Assembly: GCA_900549945.1 (NCBI GenBank) | Contig: URQJ01000035.1 | Coordinates: forward strand, 1-12,891 | Direction: 5' to 3' | Length of the DNA: 12,891 bases | Source of the DNA: an uncultured Oscillospiraceae bacterium | GTDB taxonomy: Bacteria > Bacillota > Clostridia > Oscillospirales > Acutalibacteraceae | Part shown: positions 7,075 to 12,891 of the stretch, one piece after another | Numbering within the stretch: the first letter of the stretch is position 1 | How the letters are laid out: every line of letters starts with the position of its first letter | The notes under the pieces: model-generated | What the model was told of the DNA's origin: nothing | The model's input: only the letters and a program-made list of their open reading frames with translations | The model's database searches: none | Position numbers and translations under genes: made by a program

Positions 7075-8562
7075 TTATTCCTCGTCCTCCGCGACGACCG
7101 GCTGGTTCTGTGCGAGAACCGGCTTCGCCTCGAGGATCTTCTCCACATCGGTGGAACGGACGATGCCGCTCACCTCGCCGTTCAGCGTGGCGATATAGCG
7201 GCGGTCTGCGCTCGCATCCTTGTAGAAGCTGACAACCTCTTCACGGCCGTCGAAATAGGTGTAGCGGAGCGTGAGGGCCGGCTCGCCCTGCGGCTCGCGG
7301 ATCTCCTCGTTTAAGACGGAGACAGAGAGGCACATCTGGTAGAACGGCTGGTAGTTGTCGTAATCGATCTCCTTGCCGTCGAGTGTAACCTTCGTGATGT
7401 CATAATACGGGCTCGTTTCGGTCGAACGCTCCTCGTCGAGCGTGCGCTCCACGGTGTAGACGTCCGTGCCGTCATCGGCCTCAACCGACAGCTTCTCCAC
7501 GCTCTTGATGTTCGGCAGGCGGATAAATCCGTCGCGCATTTCGAACACGGAGGCGTTCGCCCAAGAATCGACGCTCGCCTCATCGATCAGATAGATCGTC
7601 TTGTTGTCGTCCACCATCAGGCTGTAGATGCCCTCCGTCCGGTCGCCGAGGCGCAGCGTGTGCTTTTCATTGTTGAGCTCAAACTCAGCGATGGCGCTCG
7701 GCTCATCGAGGCCGTGCTTCTCGAGATCCTCTTCGGTCGCCTGCACCGCCACGACGCCGCTCGCCGTCACATTCTGCAGCTGCTCGAGCAGGCTGTCGAT
7801 GCGCGTGGAGCTCGCGCCGGCGTAGACCGGCTCGGTGATCTCATAGAGCAGGAGCTCGTCGTCGGACGTGTTGAGCTGGATCTCCTCGGGATAATTCGTG
7901 CCCGAAAGGTGCAGGCTCTCGAGCTCCGGCGTCAGCGTCGTCTCGTTGCCTTCGTCGTCCTCGCTCGTCAGATCCGGAATCGCAAGCACGGCCGTGTTGA
8001 CAAAGTCGTACTTCGATTTCGTCAGATAGGTTGAGAGCGGCGCGATGTAAACCGAATCGTTGTAGAGAATGTACCAGCCGTACGTCTCGCCCGCTTCGCT
8101 GCCGACGAGAACCGTATCCGTACTGCCGTCCGTATAGGTGACGGTCGCCTCATAGGCACCGCTGCCGCTGAGGCCATATTCCGCGAGATCCTCCACCGCG
8201 CCGAGCTCCTTCGTCGGCGTGATCGAGTAGAAGGCCTTGGCGAGCGTCATCACGTTGGAGGTGAGCACGTCCTCGTTCTCCCAGCCCTCCACCGTGAAGG
8301 CGTCGTTCGCCTCGCTGTCCGCGCTGCTTTTGATCGGCACAAGCGTGAGCACCTCACCGCTTTCGCTGTTTTTGATCGCAACTTTCTGCACATCTGCGAT
8401 GTCCTTGTCGATCAGCTTGTCCAGCGTCTCGCTCGAAACGGAAGAAGAGCTCGATTCCTCCGGATCGGCGGCGGGGCTCGTCAGAATCAGCGCCGCTGCC
8501 GCCGCGCCGAGCACGACCAGCACAGCCAGCGCGATAATGATATTTTTTGTGGTTTTCTTCAT
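7075..8562 (-). CDS. DUF4340 domain-containing membrane-anchored protein
   Basis: A 495-residue protein with a short basic N-terminus (MKKTTKN), one hydrophobic segment (about 8-30), then a Ser/Glu-rich spacer (EESSSSSVSSE, about 35-45) and a long acidic exterior domain. The layout suits an uncleaved signal anchor with the bulk outside the membrane. Repeated strand-rich units such as GSGAYEATVTYTDGSTDTVLVG and FELNNEKHTLRLGDRTEGIYSL are typical of DUF4340, a family found next to GldG-type ABC auxiliary proteins; its role is unknown. The C-terminus is acidic (VVAEDEE). The ATG at 8562 has AAAGGA 6 nt upstream. It follows the GldG-like gene by 27 nt and is the last gene of the operon, closed by a terminator. 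The domain assignment rests on recognition of context and sequence style rather than a catalytic motif. Confidence 0.83.
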   Translation of the reverse strand: MKKTTKNIIIALAVLVVLGAAAAALILTSPAADPEESSSSSVSSETLDKLIDKDIADVQKVAIKNSESGEVLTLVPIKSSADSEANDAFTVEGWENEDVLTSNVMTLAKAFYSITPTKELGAVEDLAEYGLSGSGAYEATVTYTDGSTDTVLVGSEAGETYGWYILYNDSVYIAPLSTYLTKSKYDFVNTAVLAIPDLTSEDDEGNETTLTPELESLHLSGTNYPEEIQLNTSDDELLLYEITEPVYAGASSTRIDSLLEQLQNVTASGVVAVQATEEDLEKHGLDEPSAIAEFELNNEKHTLRLGDRTEGIYSLMVDDNKTIYLIDEASVDSWANASVFEMRDGFIRLPNIKSVEKLSVEADDGTDVYTVERTLDEERSTETSPYYDITKVTLDGKEIDYDNYQPFYQMCLSVSVLNEEIREPQGEPALTLRYTYFDGREEVVSFYKDASADRRYIATLNGEVSGIVRSTDVEKILEAKPVLAQNQPVVAEDEE

Positions 8563-8589
8563 GGCAGGTCCTTTCTGTTCGGGTGCGGC

Positions 8590-10116
8590 TTACAGGTGTC
8601 TTCTTCTAAGGAAGATCACGAGGCCGGCGGCCAGAACGGCAATCGGCACGAGCGCCGTGAAGACAATGAGGCCGACAAACTGGATGACCGACGCGGAGGC
8701 CGCGATATCCCTCGTATTCGTCTGCGTCTGGCTGACCGAGATGCCGATGCGCGTGTCCGACGTGCCTGTCAGCAGCTTCACAAAATCGGTCGTGAATGCC
8801 TTATTGCCGAAGGTCGAGTTCGCAATGAAGGTGGAGAGCAGGCTCTCGGAGCTGCCGTCCACAACGATATTCGCCGTGATCTTGCCCTGATTGTCCATGT
8901 ACTTCTGCGAGAGGGCGACGATCGTGTGCGTGCCGGTTTCCGGATTTTCCTCCGTGCCGTCGGAATCCGCGCTCACCGCATAGGCCGTGTCGCTCGTCTC
9001 GACGACCGAGTACGTCACGATGTCGTTGTTTGCGGAGAACAGGCGCTCGACCGGCGCGGAGAACGGCATGACGACATTCTCATACGTGTCGCTCATGACG
9101 TCATCCGAAACATTCGCGAACAGATACGGGGAGGCGGAGCCGTCGCCCGTCGTCAGCACATTGCCCGCATCGGTTTCCATCAGCACGCTGCTCTGCGGCT
9201 TGAGGCCCCACTCCTCGAGGAACGTGGAGAGATTCGGCATGGAATCCCAGCTCTGCGTCGGGTACGTTGTGAAGAACAGGGTGCGGGAGGAGGCCATCTC
9301 CTCGTCGCTGATAAATGCCTCGAGCTTTTTGATCTCCTCGGTCGTGTAATCCGTCGTCGGCGTACCGATAAAGACCATCGAAGCGTCCTCCGGGATCTCC
9401 TCCTGCAGGATGTTGAAGGTCTTGACCTCAAAGTTATTGTCCTCGAGCAGCGCCGTGAAGGACGAGAGGTTCTGTTCCTCGTCCAGCATCTCGTCGTGAC
9501 CCGTTGCAAGCGCCACAACCGGAACGGTGTCGAGGTTGACGAGGTACAGCGCATTCGCGAGCGCGCCGTCTACCTTGGAATAATAGGTGTATTCCCCGGT
9601 CGTCGAATCCTGCTGGATGCTGAACAGGTCGGTGACCGAAAGCACCTTATTGCGCTTTTCCGAGCTGATCATCACCTTGCCGGTCGTCAGATTGTCGTCC
9701 GGATACTGGCTGATGAACGTCGGGTTGCGGTCCGGGTCGATGAACTCAACCTTGATCTTACTGTTGAGCTCCTGCAGGCGGTCGGCCAGATTTGCGACCT
9801 GACTGTACTGGAGGCCGTAGCTCGTGTAGACCTCGTCGCCGCGCACGGCGTCCTCCGAGCCGATGATGTAGATCGTCGTATCGCTTTCGATGCCCTTTGC
9901 AACGTCCACGGCCTCCTCGCTCAGCGTGTTGAGGCCCTCGAGCGTCATGTCAAAATTCATCGAGGGGAAACGGTCCGAAAGGGCCGAAACGAGGATGTTG
10001 ACGACGATTATAATGGCGATAAACACCGCCGTAAAGACGACGGCCATCGAGCCGTGCTTGAATTTATCCTTGTGCATTGCGGACTTCACCGCTGACAGAT
10101 TGGGTTTCTTGCTCAT
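8590..10116 (-). CDS. GldG-like ABC transporter auxiliary protein (ABC_transp_aux family)
   Basis: A 508-residue protein with a membrane segment near the N-terminus (about 23-45, MAVVFTAVFIAIIIVVNILVSA within KHGS...LSDR) and another at the extreme C-terminus (about 478-502, followed by the basic RRRHL). Between them is a large exterior domain. It has the family pattern: NFDMTLEGLNTLSEEAVDV after the first helix, VEFIDPDRNPTF, VDGALANALYLV, VVALATGHDEMLD and FNILQEEIPEDASMVFIGTPTTD (about 235-257). The last resembles an inactive GATase-like/IFT52-like fold. In Bacteroidetes, GldG works with GldA and GldF and is needed for gliding; in Firmicutes the substrate and role are unknown. GGAGGAG lies about 7 nt before the ATG at 10116, and the gene follows the permease by 15 nt. 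Confidence 0.87.
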   Translation of the reverse strand: MSKKPNLSAVKSAMHKDKFKHGSMAVVFTAVFIAIIIVVNILVSALSDRFPSMNFDMTLEGLNTLSEEAVDVAKGIESDTTIYIIGSEDAVRGDEVYTSYGLQYSQVANLADRLQELNSKIKVEFIDPDRNPTFISQYPDDNLTTGKVMISSEKRNKVLSVTDLFSIQQDSTTGEYTYYSKVDGALANALYLVNLDTVPVVALATGHDEMLDEEQNLSSFTALLEDNNFEVKTFNILQEEIPEDASMVFIGTPTTDYTTEEIKKLEAFISDEEMASSRTLFFTTYPTQSWDSMPNLSTFLEEWGLKPQSSVLMETDAGNVLTTGDGSASPYLFANVSDDVMSDTYENVVMPFSAPVERLFSANNDIVTYSVVETSDTAYAVSADSDGTEENPETGTHTIVALSQKYMDNQGKITANIVVDGSSESLLSTFIANSTFGNKAFTTDFVKLLTGTSDTRIGISVSQTQTNTRDIAASASVIQFVGLIVFTALVPIAVLAAGLVIFLRRRHL

Positions 10117-10131
10117 TTCTCTGCTCCTCCC

Positions 10132-10839
10132 TTAGTTCCAGCGGCGGCTTTCCACCTTGCGGGCGGTCAGGAACACGAACACCGCAGCCACGCTGATGAA
10201 GTACACGCAGCTTGAAATGCTGAAAATTCCCTGCGTGAAGGTGTCATAGCGCGCGGTGAACGAGATCCACGTGATGATCGTGCCGATGATGTTGCCCGAA
10301 AGCGCCGAAGCGATCTGATCGACAAACATCAGGAGCACGGCGATGACAAAGGTGCCGATGGCCGCGATGACCTGACTGACGGTCAAGCTGGAGATAAAGA
10401 CGCCGATGGAGATCATCGCCGCGCCGTACAGCAGCGTGCCGATATAGTTGCCGATCAGAATGCCCCACGGAAACGCAGAGGCGAAGAGGCTGATCGTGAG
10501 CGCGGGCAGGAGCGCCAGCGTGTTCGCGACGAAATAGACGCCGAACGCCGCGAGGAATTTGCCGAGCACGATCGAGGTAACGCTGACCGGCGCGGTCAGA
10601 AGCGCCTGATCCGTCTTATTCTTGCGCTCGTCGCTCATGCTGCGCATCGTGATGATCGGCATAATCATCATGCTGAACATGAACATCGTGCTGAACACCT
10701 GACCGATGTAGGAGCTGGAGCCGATCATCATCACCTGATAGTAGAAAAAGCCGTACAGGGCGAGCAGTGCCGCCACAACGACGTAGCCGACCGGCGAAGC
10801 GAAATACGCCTTCAGCTCTCTTTTGAATATCGCTTTCAT
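10132..10839 (-). CDS. ABC-2 type permease, GldF-like
   Basis: A 235-residue integral membrane protein with six likely helices, at about 17-35, 48-65, 97-120, 125-150, 155-175 and 208-226. The cytoplasmic N-terminus MKAIFKRELKAYFASPVGYV is typical of GldF/NosY-type ABC-2 permeases. So is the segment after helix 2, SMSDERKNKTDQALLTAPVS (67-86), which matches the family's R-S-x-E-(R/K)-x-x-x-T-x-x-x-L-L-x-x-P-(V/I)-S pattern. It would form the membrane channel, presumably as a dimer, with the ATPase encoded just upstream. The ATG overlaps the ATPase stop by 4 nt (ATGA), implying translational coupling and fixed stoichiometry. The transported substrate cannot be read from the sequence. Confidence 0.9.
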   Translation of the reverse strand: MKAIFKRELKAYFASPVGYVVVAALLALYGFFYYQVMMIGSSSYIGQVFSTMFMFSMMIMPIITMRSMSDERKNKTDQALLTAPVSVTSIVLGKFLAAFGVYFVANTLALLPALTISLFASAFPWGILIGNYIGTLLYGAAMISIGVFISSLTVSQVIAAIGTFVIAVLLMFVDQIASALSGNIIGTIITWISFTARYDTFTQGIFSISSCVYFISVAAVFVFLTARKVESRRWN

Positions 10840-11870
10840 TTCTCCGCTTCCTCCTTGTTTTCCGTTTCCTCAAACTCCATATCATCCTCCGTGATGACCG
10901 CCGTGCTCTCGTCATCCTCCTCATGGCGGATATGGGCGGCGTCGCTGCTTGTGAGCTGGAGGAATACCTCCTCGAGCGTGAGGTCCGTATTTTTGAGCGC
11001 GAGCAGCGGCCAGCCCTTGCGGGTGAGAAGCGCAAAGAGGTTGCGGCGCAGGTCGTAGCCGGCCTTCGCCTCGATCGAGACCTCGAACACGCCCGGCTCC
11101 TTTTCGCCGAGCGAATAGACCTCCTCGATGTGCTCGAGCGTGCGAATAGCCGCCACCACATCGTTTTCCGGACCCTCGATGCGGGCGATCAGGCGGTGCT
11201 CCGCGGAGAGGTCGTGCGCAAGGGAGTCGGTTGCGCCGTCGGCCACGAGGCGGCCGTTGTTGATGACGATCACGCGTTCGCAGACCGCCTGCACCTCGGG
11301 CAGAATGTGCGAGGAGAGAATGATCGTGTGGCTTTTGCCGAGGCTCTTAATCAGGTTGCGGATCTCGATAATCTGCTTCGGGTCAAGGCCGACGGTCGGC
11401 TCGTCCAGAATGAGGACGGGCGGGTTGCCGAGCAGCGCCTGCGCGATGCCGACGCGCTGCTTGTAGCCCTTTGAAAGGTTGCCCACAAGGCGGTTGAATA
11501 CATTGTCGATCTTCGTCAGGCGGCAGATCTCGCCGATGTGCTGCTGGCGGTCGAGCTTGACGCCCTTGAGCTCGTACATGAAGTTCAGGTACTCCTTGAC
11601 CGTCATGTCGAGATAAAGCGGCGGCATTTCCGGCAGGTAGCCGATCAGCTTCTTGACCTCGTTCGGGTTTTCGAGCGTGTTTTTGCCCTGAACCGTTACC
11701 GAACCGCTCGTAGCGGAAAGGTAGCCCGTAATGATATTCATGGTCGTCGATTTGCCGGCGCCGTTCGGCCCAAGGAAGCCGACGATCGTGCCCTCTTCAA
11801 CCGTGAAGCTGACCTTGTCCAGCGCGATGTTTGCACCGTAGCGCTTGGTGAGGTTTTTGACCTCGATCAT
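10836..11870 (-). CDS. ABC transporter ATP-binding protein, GldA-like
   Basis: A 344-residue ABC ATPase. Walker A is GPNGAGKST (34-42). The Q-loop region is YLPEMPPLY (78-86), with Glu where Gln is usual, as commonly seen in GldA/CcmA-type ATPases. The signature is LSKGYKQRV (132-140), Walker B is VLILDEPTVGLDP (152-164) and the switch His is in LSSHILPEV (His188). A C-terminal domain of about 110 residues follows residue 230 and ends in a very acidic tail (EEDDESTAVITEDDMEFEETENKEEAEK region, 317-344). The ATG at 11870 (MIEVKNLTKRYG) is the family-typical start; AAAGGA lies 12 nt upstream. In-frame sequence before it lacks homology-like character, although GGGGAGG precedes an in-frame TTG 22 codons upstream. 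It is the first gene of the ABC operon and drives the permease encoded next. Confidence 0.95.
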   Translation of the reverse strand: MIEVKNLTKRYGANIALDKVSFTVEEGTIVGFLGPNGAGKSTTMNIITGYLSATSGSVTVQGKNTLENPNEVKKLIGYLPEMPPLYLDMTVKEYLNFMYELKGVKLDRQQHIGEICRLTKIDNVFNRLVGNLSKGYKQRVGIAQALLGNPPVLILDEPTVGLDPKQIIEIRNLIKSLGKSHTIILSSHILPEVQAVCERVIVINNGRLVADGATDSLAHDLSAEHRLIARIEGPENDVVAAIRTLEHIEEVYSLGEKEPGVFEVSIEAKAGYDLRRNLFALLTRKGWPLLALKNTDLTLEEVFLQLTSSDAAHIRHEEDDESTAVITEDDMEFEETENKEEAEK

Positions 11871-11981
11871 GATTGTTAACCATCCTTTCTCTGCGGGACG
11901 GAGCTTTCCCCCGGCGCGCCTTCGCCCGCGGAGCAATTTCCTCCCCAACTGCGCCTTGGGGCGCAGGTATTGCTGAAACAA
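11871..11981 (-). promoter_or_regulatory. Structured 5' leader of the ABC operon
   Basis: About 110 nt lie between the predicted transcription start (near 11982) and the ATPase ATG. In the RNA, CUGCGCC (11966-11960) and GGCGCAG (11955-11949) form a perfect 7-bp hairpin with loop CCAA. CCCCAA (11961-11956) can instead pair with UUGGGG (11948-11943), so the two helices exclude each other. An outer GCAAU/AUUGC pair could enclose both. No U-tract follows, and I do not recognise a known riboswitch class. Confidence 0.45.
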
Positions 11982-11988
11982 CTTAAAT

Positions 11989-12017
11989 ATAATACCGCAA
12001 TTTTCGCCGTTTTGCAA
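11989..12017 (-). promoter_or_regulatory. Sigma-A promoter of the ABC operon
   Basis: On the minus strand, TTGCAA (12017-12012) and TATTAT (11994-11989) are 17 nt apart. It shares TTGCAAAA and a GG just before the -10 with the nusA operon promoter. Transcription should start near 11982. Confidence 0.8.
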
Positions 12018-12168
12018 TAGCCGTCCTGAATCTTTAGCCTGAAATTTGATCAAAATAGCCGACAAAATCGGTTCTGCCGTGCATTATACCGGCCTTCTGT
12101 GACGGCTATGTGAAAAGCAGCCCTAAATCTATGAACAAAACGTGAACATTCCAGCTCTTTTGCCGTGC
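12018..12168. other. AT-richer intergenic spacer between rpe terminator and ABC promoter
   Basis: No credible gene is seen in this stretch. It holds an isolated TATAAT on the minus strand (12088-12083) without a -35 at acceptable spacing, a 10-bp palindrome TTTGATCAAA, and a 9-bp perfect inverted repeat (ATAGCCGTC at 12017-12025, GACGGCTAT at 12101-12109). The palindrome or inverted repeat could be an operator; this is not demonstrated. Confidence 0.4.
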
Positions 12169-12209
12169 AAAAAGGGCCCCGCACCGCATGACAGCCGCAC
12201 GGAAGCCCT
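12169..12209 (-). terminator. Intrinsic terminator after rpe
   Basis: Minus-strand RNA AGGGCUUCCGUGC (12209-12197) pairs with GUGCGGGGCCCU (12184-12173): 12 bp with one bulged U and three G-U pairs, around a 12-nt loop. Four U (12172-12169) follow the stem's last U. It starts 12 nt after the rpe stop codon. Confidence 0.72.
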
Positions 12210-12221
12210 CTGCCTTTTTTC

Positions 12222-12830
12222 TTATTCGCCCCGCAGCGCGTGGATCTCCGCCGGAATATCCGCCGCGCGGAACACGCTCGTTCCCGCCACGGCGACGTCC
12301 ACGCCGGCTGCACGGCACAGCGCGGCCGTCTCGCGGTTGACGCCGCCGTCCACCTCCAGCACAAGGCCCGGGCATTTTGCGCGCAGCGCGCGCACCTTTT
12401 CGAGCGGCTCGGGCATAAATTTCTGGCCGCCGAAGCCGGGCTCCACGGTCATCACAAGCGCCATGTACAGGCGGTCGAGATACGGAAACAGCGCCTCTGC
12501 GGGCGTGCCGGGCTTTACGGAAAGCCCCGGCTTTAAGCCGAAGCGCTCGATTTCCGCGATCGTTTCCAGAATATCGTCCGCGCATTCGACGTGGAACGTA
12601 ATGCTGTCCGCGCCGGCCCGCGCAAATTTTTCGATGTACTGCTTCGGATGCAGCAGCATCAGATGCACGTCGAACGGCATGTCCGTCAGCGGCCGCAGCG
12701 CCGCGACCACATCCGGTCCAAAGCTGATATTCGGCACAAAATTGCCGTCCATAATGTCGATATGCAGCCAGTCCGCATTCTGCACCGCCCGCAGGCTATC
12801 ACCCATCCGCGTGTAGTCGCTCGCGAGCAT
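12222..12830 (-). CDS. rpe: Ribulose-phosphate 3-epimerase, atypical or truncated N-terminus
   Basis: A TIM-barrel epimerase interconverting ribulose 5-phosphate and xylulose 5-phosphate in the pentose phosphate pathway. The readable protein has 202 residues; Rpe usually has 215-225. Metal and catalytic residues are intact: WLHIDIMDGNFVPN (His23, Asp25), FDVHLML (His56) and LEVDGGV (Asp161). The phosphate-binding turns VEPGFGGQKFM (129-139) and VAGTSVFRA (181-189) are also intact. The family's first strand (usually M-x-x-I-A-P-S-x-L-A/S) is missing: the only start in frame is the ATG at 12830, which corresponds to the residue after A-P-S. In-frame codons before it read A-S-S, then non-homologous sequence back to a TAA at 12859-12861. 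No Shine-Dalgarno sequence is visible. The gene may be damaged at its 5' end, or the last 50-60 nt of the window may be chimeric. Confidence 0.88.
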   Translation of the reverse strand: MLASDYTRMGDSLRAVQNADWLHIDIMDGNFVPNISFGPDVVAALRPLTDMPFDVHLMLLHPKQYIEKFARAGADSITFHVECADDILETIAEIERFGLKPGLSVKPGTPAEALFPYLDRLYMALVMTVEPGFGGQKFMPEPLEKVRALRAKCPGLVLEVDGGVNRETAALCRAAGVDVAVAGTSVFRAADIPAEIHALRGE

Positions 12831-12891
12831 CGAGGATGCTCTATATGCTGCTCTATCTGCTTACTGGTCATCGGTTCGTGGTCACGCAACC
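12831..12891. other. Unassigned sequence at the rpe 5' junction
   Basis: These 61 nt have a more balanced composition than the neighbouring genes. They contain an imperfect 12-nt direct repeat (TGCTCTAT at 12837-12844 and 12849-12856). Short open frames exist in several directions, but none is recognisable. They do not encode the expected start of Rpe. Confidence 0.3.

Noticed and set aside
8596..10095. A 499-codon open frame on the plus strand opposite the GldG-like gene
   Set aside because: It mirrors the full length of a well-supported gene, has the same Arg/Asp/Leu-rich shadow composition and no recognisable motif.
12083..12088. A second TATAAT upstream of the ABC operon
   Set aside because: The best -35 candidate (TTCACA) is 20 nt away and no extended -10 TG is present; the promoter at 11989-12017 is far better.
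12417..12447. Eukaryote-like VEPGFGGQKFM motif in Rpe, suggestive of transfer
   Set aside because: The motif also occurs among bacterial Rpe proteins as far as I know, and the rest of the gene matches its surroundings in base composition, so there is no good case for transfer.

Overview
The window is about 60% GC. It carries a low-redundancy, Firmicutes-style gene set read almost entirely from the minus strand. The gene order rimP-nusA-rnpM(ylxR)-ylxQ-infB...rbfA-nrnA is the conserved Bacillota NusA/IF2 operon. The high GC, the GldA/GldF/GldG/DUF4340 cassette and the protein sequences point to a GC-rich member of Clostridia (Oscillospiraceae/Ruminococcaceae-like). That placement is inference, because no 16S rRNA or other taxonomic marker is present. 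Nothing convincing is encoded on the plus strand; the long plus-strand ORFs are mirror images of the real genes.

Region by region, in transcription order from high to low coordinates. (1) 12222-12830 is rpe, with an abnormal 5' end close to the window edge and a terminator behind it (12169-12209). (2) 11871-12221 is an intergenic stretch with the ABC operon promoter (TTGCAA-17-TATTAT) and a structured leader. (3) 7075-11870 is a four-gene operon: ABC ATPase, ABC-2 permease (ATGA overlap), GldG-like auxiliary protein and a DUF4340 membrane-anchored protein. It is closed by a terminator at 7026-7057. (4) 6989-7017 is a very good sigma-A promoter (TTGCAA-17-TATAAT). It is followed within about 20 nt of the predicted start site by a GNRA-loop hairpin with an interrupted U-tract, which looks like a leader attenuator. 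(5) 2079-6854 holds rimP, nusA, rnpM, ylxQ and infB. (6) 2026-2057 is a strong intrinsic terminator directly after infB. (7) 872-2005 is an M20 metallopeptidase gene placed between infB and rbfA. (8) 453-800 is rbfA, and 1-431 is the 5' part of nrnA, running off the window.

The NusA/IF2 cluster combines transcription elongation and termination (NusA), 30S maturation (RimP, RbfA), RNase P modulation or RNA binding (RnpM, YlxQ), translation initiation (IF2) and nanoRNA turnover (NrnA). The leader hairpin fits the NusA autoregulation by attenuation described in Bacillus subtilis. The ABC cassette encodes an exporter-like complex of unknown substrate. I see no CRISPR array, IS element, tRNA or rRNA. 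The points most worth a second look are the attenuator, the terminator and M20 gene that split infB from rbfA, the damaged-looking rpe start, and the ABC operon leader.
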